From the NCBI GenBank assembly GCA_013397075.1, contig VWZS01006721.1, forward strand, positions 3,299,510-3,363,509: 64,000 bases of DNA, in the 5' to 3' direction. The stretch comes from Rhabdornis inornatus. Its lineage: Eukaryota > Chordata > Aves > Passeriformes > Rhabdornithidae. The notes beneath the pieces are model-generated. The model was not told where the DNA came from. It ran no database searches and saw only the letters and a program-made list of their open reading frames with translations. The stretch's first letter is position 1. Each line of letters begins with the position of its first letter. Positions 62,358 to 64,000 of the stretch are shown piece by piece. Position numbers and translations under genes: made by a program.

Positions 62358-64000
62358 GTCCCAACAATGAATAAAGTAGATTTAACATTTATTTGAACCT
62401 CAAAGACCTGCCAACATGTGCATGATGGCTTCAGGGGTTGATACACGCATAATGCTCTTACACTGGTTAATTTCAAATGTGTGGTAGTATTTCAGGAATC
62501 CCAAACACATCTAAAGCATGTGCTTCCCTGTACAGGGGTGGAAGAGGGAGATGGGAGGGACAGAGACCCAACCTGAGTGGCTTTACTGAGGTCTTACCAT
62601 GAGTCTCCAACAGTCAAGACCAGAAGTTCATCTCCCTTCACACAGTCTCTTGCCCTTTGCTCTTGTCAGACACTTCTTTTTCTTTTTCTTTTTATCACTA
62701 AGAACATAGATAGATAGATAGATAGATAGAACAGACCTTGGTTATGTCATCATCTTAGTTCTGCTAATTATCTTATGAATGCAGTGATGAACTATACTAA
62801 TCTTAGAAGTGTGAATTTTGACCTTGCTGAATGTCTTGGGAAAGCTGACTTACATGTAGGTTGCCATCTTGACTATTGCAGTTTCCTATTCTGCATTTTT
62901 GCCTGCTGCTGGCTTTACAGTCTGGCATATTTAATAACAGGCCCTTTATTATCCATGCTAGCTAGTGCCAGTGTTAAGTGCCTTCTCTTGGTAGCAGCCA
63001 AAGGAAAAGTCTTTGTCTTTATTAGCTTAAAAACTTAGGATAATGCAATTATATTTTCTGTAATACGTCGTATTATATTTCACATGGAAAATATTTTATA
63101 AATGCTCTCAGCTTAAAACTCTGCAGTGTGTGGTATTTTTGGATAGATGGATATGAGATCTCTCTTTTTCCCCTCCAAGTCTGCTGTCTAGTTACTAGAG
63201 CAGAAGGCAGTGGCAGTAGAGGGGGGTTGAATTGCTTGCTGGAGTGTTTGGTTATTCATAACCAGCCAAGGCAGGGCTCCTTGCTCTGGGGGTGAGAGCA
63301 GGTTTTGCAAATCAGCTGAAGTACTCGTGTCTGAGTGTGAGCTAATCTTTGACCTGGATATCACTTAAAATTTAAGGGTGGCAGCTCCCTGAGATGGAAA
63401 GAAGTCTTAAGAGCTGGGTTTCTCTCAGTCCCAGAGATTTGGGATTTCTTTGCCTAGGCTCGCTGGGTGACTTCAGTGGTCTGAGCTGACCCTGCAGAAT
63501 GTGTTTTTTGGTTTATGTTGGTTCTGCCAGGTTAGGAAGGTGAACTGACTGACAGGTAGAGGGGAAGTTATGTTGCAGTAGCAAGGCTGGCACAAGGGAG
63601 TAAAGGGAAACCTTTTCTCTCTGGGTGGGAGTGAGCCCTTGGGGCTGCTCATTGGCTTGTGGACCTGTGACCTTGCTGGCCCAAGGCTGCTGCTGGAGAT
63701 AGCCAGGCACAGGCAAGTGCTGTAGCACTCCCAGATGAAGACTTCCTTAAAGTGCTTGCCAAGGAAAGGTCTAATTTACAGGGTTTTTTTCCCAGATACT
63801 TATGTTGGTGATTAGCAGGGAGAGACTGACTGCCAACAGTTACGTCAGCCACAAAGCCCCAGTGTAGCTCTATTGGCAGCACAACGACAGTGATTAATGG
63901 TGCAGTATCTTTTATGGGGGGTGAGGGAGGACGGATGCAGAGCAGCACTTAAACAAGCTTTCCTGGTCGGGTGTTGTTCTGCTGGTATAAAATGCAAGCT
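62358..64000. other. Non-coding DNA at right edge (probable intron)
   Basis: No exon was recognised. It contains a short TTTTTC repeat (62,674-62,693) and a GATA microsatellite. Somewhat GC-richer from about 63,180 onward, with short overlapping frames on both strands and no domain. Confidence 0.45.
62706..62730. repeat. (GATA)6 microsatellite
   Basis: A perfect run of about six ATAG/GATA units. Probably polymorphic. Also a tandem set of GATA-factor cores, though a functional role is not implied. Confidence 0.95.

Noticed and set aside
1..64000. CRISPR arrays, operons, tRNA or rRNA genes
   Set aside because: No regularly spaced direct repeats, no dense same-strand coding, and no cloverleaf with A/B box motifs was recognised. 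The window is vertebrate-type DNA.

Overview
This window looks like vertebrate nuclear DNA, most likely avian. The clearest sign is seven diverged copies of the CR1 LINE family, several ending in the typical CR1 3' octamer run (ATTCTRTG-like). They cover only about 2.2 kb (roughly 3%). The rest is AT-rich, intron-poor-looking DNA with short homopolymer and microsatellite tracts. There is no operon-like coding density, no rRNA, no recognisable tRNA, no CRISPR array and no bacterial promoter architecture. CR1 also occurs in crocodilians and turtles, so 'bird' is an inference from copy character and low repeat load, not a proof.

Layout. 1-250 is a mildly CpG-enriched edge that may be the shore of something to the left. 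250-53,700 is a long stretch (intergenic, or intron of a neighbouring gene) with no coding exon I can support. It holds CR1 copies at 9.4, 14.9, 20.7, 38.6 and 41.5 kb on the + strand and at 24.8 kb on the - strand, several inverted repeats, two C-rich runs, and a GC-richer patch at 31.85-32.2 kb. 53,745-54,640 is a strong CpG island, the dominant functional feature here. It carries GC boxes and a plausible first coding exon on the + strand (ATG at 54,389/54,392; splice donor at 54,441 or 54,445). 54,445-64,000 would then be intron 1 of that gene, containing one CR1 fragment on the - strand (62.2 kb) and a GATA microsatellite. I could not identify the gene from the 17-18 residues of the candidate exon.

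Most long open frames here are chance frames in GC-rich island DNA or CR1 remnants and are not listed as genes. The less expected observations are three perfect or near-perfect hairpins/palindromes: 5,591-5,648; 50,306-50,344; and 53,488-53,545, which lies about 200 bp upstream of the CpG island and carries paired GCGTG cores. There is also an unexplained open segment at 42,865-43,167 whose translation faintly resembles the later helices of a CARD-type death-fold domain. These are hypotheses, each with a stated test.
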